Part shown: positions 61,268 to 64,000 of the stretch, piece after piece
Position numbering within the stretch: position 1 is the stretch's first letter
Layout: the number at the start of each line of letters is the position of its first letter
Assembly: GCA_009760855.2 (NCBI GenBank)
Contig: WPIO01000035.1
Coordinates: forward strand, 1,956,501-2,020,500
DNA from: Cristatella mucedo
Lineage: Eukaryota > Bryozoa > Phylactolaemata > Cristatellidae
Direction of reading: 5' to 3'
DNA length: 64,000 nt
Translations under genes and position numbers: made by a program
The notes under the pieces: model-generated
Database searches by the model: none
What the model was told of the DNA's origin: nothing
Seen by the model: the letters and a program-made list of their open reading frames with translations, nothing else

Positions 61268-62495
61268 AAACTAATTAATAATAATTATAATGATATTAAT
61301 TCAGTTGATAAAGCACCCTCAGAGAATTTAATCTCTCTCTAGGGGCTTTACATTTGCTTTAAAGTGAAATGCAACGGAATGGTAAGTAAATTCATGCTTG
61401 AAAAACAAACGAAATGAATAATATGGTTAAGGGTGACATGCACAGGGTCAGCATGCCAATGTGGTTAGTGGCAGCATGCACAGTGTCAGCACACATAAGC
61501 ACATCAAGGACGAATCACAGGGACCCACTAAATGCTGTCCTAAATAGGTATGTTTTTAGGTTCCTTTTAAATGTGGTCAGGTCAGGGGATGTTCTGACGC
61601 AGGTCGGGAGGGAGTTCCAGGCTTTGGGAGCATATGAACTAAATGCACAGTCTCCAAAGGATTTAAGGTTTGTATGAGGTATTTCCAGACTATTGGATTC
61701 CGAAAAGTAGGTGGTACGATGCTTGGCCTGATGGGGTAGCCTATCTGACAGATAGGCTAGAGCCATAGAATGAAGGGACCTAAAAGTGAGCGACAAAACC
61801 TTGAAGTCAATTCGTTGCTTGACTGGTAGCCAGTGCAGGTCGGCAAGAAGTGGAGTAATGTGGCAACTGCCACGCTCACGACAGACAAGCCTAGCTGCAG
61901 AGTTTTGCACCAGCTGCAATCGCTTGATTGCACATGCTGGTAGGCCAGTAAGCAGTGAGTTGCAGAAGTCGAGACGGGATGTCACGAATGCATGGACCAA
62001 CTTAGACGTGGAATCTTTATTTAAACAAGCCCGAATTTTAGCAATGTTATGAAGCTGAAAATAGGCGGATTTGACTGTGGAGCGATATGGTCGTCTAACT
62101 AGAGGTCGCTTTGGAATTTGACACCTAGATTTCGAGCTGATTCCACTGGAGATATGCTGGCAGAGCCAATTTTGAGAGTGAGCCTTTTCAATTTCTGGAT
62201 CACACTTGGTTTGCCCATAACTAGTAACTTAGTTTTATAATCGTTAGGTTTTAGAAAATTTGCTGCCATCCATGTGCCGACGTCATCAATGCATGCAGCT
62301 AGTGAGTTTAGAGAATTTGAGGTGCTCGAATGCTGGGAGGGATCAAAGCAAAGGTATAACTGAGTGTCATCTGCATAGAAGTGAAAGCCTAGATTGTACT
62401 TGGCAATCACATCAGCAAGAGGCAGAGTATAAACCGTGAAAAGAACCGGACCTAGCACTGAGCCCTGAGGTACTTCATATGTATAATTGAGCAAA
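61268..62495 (-). mobile_element. young 5'-truncated LINE, family I
   Basis: ATT-rich end, hairpin and 3' UTR at 61268-61514. Open frame 62000-61515 (161 codons, RT C-terminus). Open frame 62494-62099 (131 codons) begins just before P-Q-G-S-V-L-G-P and contains F-Y-A-D-D-T-Q-L-Y, the catalytic box. A stop and shift between the two frames inactivate it. Truncated 5' at 62495. Confidence 0.9.
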
Positions 62496-62904
62496 TATAA
62501 ATGAGAAATTGATGGATAGGGTTGGGGCCTTAATTTTTAGCCTTACTCTAAGCCGCTCCATGGCAATATATTGCAAATTATCCAAAATATAACCACTTTG
62601 ACGAGAATGTGAACGTTCTCCAACAGTTTGAGGTCTTAAGCTTTAATAGTGATGATAACATATGATAACACAACAAACTTTAAAGATCACAACCGGAGAT
62701 ATCTAACGGTCAGAACCAAAGCAGGCCTCCAGCATTGAGTTAAAATGTATTTCAGGAAAAATTTAGATTTTAAGCACCACTGGAAGTGAAGCCCATACTT
62801 ACAGAAATTGCTATGTACGAAAACACGTTTTACACTAACGTAATAACCATGTGCTTTGTCGTGTGATCTTAACCTCCATGAGGTCAGACTCTTATCCTTT
62901 GCAG
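62496..62904. other. presumed intron 5' of the last Ig exon
   Basis: No supported feature apart from the pyrimidine tract before 62905. Confidence 0.45.
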
Positions 62905-63276
62905 ATAAGCCATGCCTACGGACTGTGGAAGCAGAGAATCAGCTGCCTCAATGGCTCGAGGGTTTTTCTTACTTTGTTTGTTGCGAATGCTTGGACTGGG
63001 CATCAAGTGACCATTACCAAATAGTAATAAGGTGGATAACTTCTGGACCTTTGCAAAACAGCCCTAACTCAACTGAATCCACGAGGCAGGGAGATATTTA
63101 CAGCAGCAAAATTAGAAAGCCAGAGTGTAATCTGAGATCCACTTTCATTGTTCCCCAGTGGAAAAAGAATGAAACTAAAATCAAAATTTGGTGTTCAGCA
63201 GAAGTGAGGAGTCGGTCATCGCCTCATGGTGTAGTCACTATACAATCTGATGACATACAAAAAGAAGTTATACCAG
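62905..63276 (+). CDS. Ig-like exon, type B (B3), intact
   Basis: 372 bases, 124 codons, open. The acceptor is cttatcctttgcag|AT at 62904 and the donor CCAG|gtatgt at 63276, phase 1 at both ends. Side-by-side landmarks with the 46136 exon: K-P-C-L-R against K-L-C-V-W; W-L-E-G-F-S-Y-F-V-C-C-E-C-L-D-W against W-F-I-G-L-A-Y-F-V-C-C-L-C-S-D-W; P-E-C-N-L-R-S-T-F-I-V-P against Q-E-C-D-S-R-S-T-F-I-V-P; I-W-C against V-I-C; a C-terminal G-V-x-I-x-S-D repeat. N-glycosylation sequons N-S-T and N-E-T are visible. It is either a further domain of the gene started at 22354 or the first seen exon of the next paralogue; its type A partner would lie beyond the window. Confidence 0.8.
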
Positions 63277-63369
63277 GTATGTTCGATTCTCCATCTCTAT
63301 GTGCCAAATATAACATATGGAATTTATAATTGTACTATAGAGAAGCACAGTACCTCTTTCTAATAATGG

Positions 63370-64000
63370 TAATGTAAAAATGCACTTGATAAAGCACCCT
63401 CAGAGAGCTCCATCTCTTCCTAGGCTCTTTTCATTTGCTGCAAAAGGAAAACACTACTGAATTGTAAGTAATATCATGCCTGATAAGCTACATAAAAAAC
63501 TTGGTTAGGGGTGGCATGCACTGGGTAAGCATGCAAATGGGGTAAGTGGCAGCAAGCACAGTGTCAGCTCCCGTAAGCGCTTTAATGATGAATCCCAGAA
63601 ACCCACTAAATGCTATTCCAAATGGTTGTGTTTTAAGTTCATTTAAAATGTGGTCAAGTTGGGGGATGTTCTGACGCAAGTCGGAAGGGAGTTCTAGGCT
63701 TTGAGAGAATACTAACTAAATGGACGGTCCCCAGTGGATTTGAGGTTTGTACGAGGTTTAGGTAAGCTGTTGGATTCCGAAAAGCAGGTGCACAGATGCA
63801 TGGCCATGTGGGTGAGTAGATCTGAGAGACGGGCTGAAGCCAAAGAATGAGAGGACCTTAAAGTGAGCGACCAAACCTTGAAGTCGATTCGTTGCTTGAC
63901 TGGTAGCCAGTGCAGATCGGCGAGAAGTGGTGTGCTGTGACAACTGCGACGTTCATGAGAGACAAGGCAAGCTGCAGAGTTTTGCACAAGCTGTAATTGA
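63370..64000 (-). mobile_element. LINE family I, runs off window
   Basis: Minus-strand 3' terminus at about 63370 (hairpin GCACCCTCAGAGAGCTCCATC..), 3' UTR, then RT C-terminus frames 63987-63712 (S-A-A-C-L-V..L-H-W-L-P-V-K-Q-R). Its 5' part lies outside. Confidence 0.85.

Overview
This is a eukaryotic (metazoan, most likely invertebrate) window. It is AT-rich and intron- and repeat-dominated, with no prokaryotic gene organisation. Two kinds of content can be supported: a split gene family of immunoglobulin-like (Ig-like) extracellular domains on the + strand, and a dense, nested layer of retrotransposons that fills most of the rest. The species cannot be named from the sequence.

Ig-like exons. 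I recognise eight or nine + strand exons, each bounded by AG..GT-type splice sites in phase 1-1, so each encodes one whole domain. They fall into three homologous types. Type A (about 102-105 codons; Cys..Trp..Cys) lies at 1898, 9575 and 53437. Type B (about 122-124 codons; a 'YF-x-CC' block and a C-x21-C block) lies at 6191, 46136 and 62905, with a decayed relative at 165. Type C (140 codons; V-like, ending in a D-Y-T-G-L-Y-G-C motif) lies at 42274. A short signal-peptide-like first exon sits at 22354. The order B-A, B-A, [signal]-C-B-A, B... indicates that a two-exon B-A module has been duplicated repeatedly. All left-hand exons (0.1-9.9 kb) carry nonsense codons, and one has lost its splice donor, so they look like a dead paralogue or a graveyard of modules. 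The right-hand exons (22.3-63.3 kb) are all open and plausibly form one live gene of at least 41 kb that continues beyond the window.

Retrotransposons. At least 20 fragments derive from two non-LTR (LINE) families with endonuclease and YADD reverse transcriptase of the L2/CR1 general type. Family I ends in a 3' hairpin plus (ATT)n; family II ends in a pentamer-like tail. Several are nested with visible target duplications. A tRNA-derived SINE (two copies) shares the family I 3' hairpin. A GC-rich, internally deleted LTR retrotransposon (14534-17496) with a gag-protease remnant is inserted in a family II LINE. Microsatellites lie at 10.8, 21.7, 30.7, 41.9, 53.2 and 59.2 kb.

Layout: 0-10 kb pseudo-Ig modules; 10.8-17.5 kb microsatellite, LINE and LTR element; 17.5-42 kb the signal exon followed by a roughly 20 kb intron packed with LINEs; 42-54 kb Ig exons C, B and A; 55-62.5 kb LINEs; 62.9 kb the next B exon; then a LINE running off the end.
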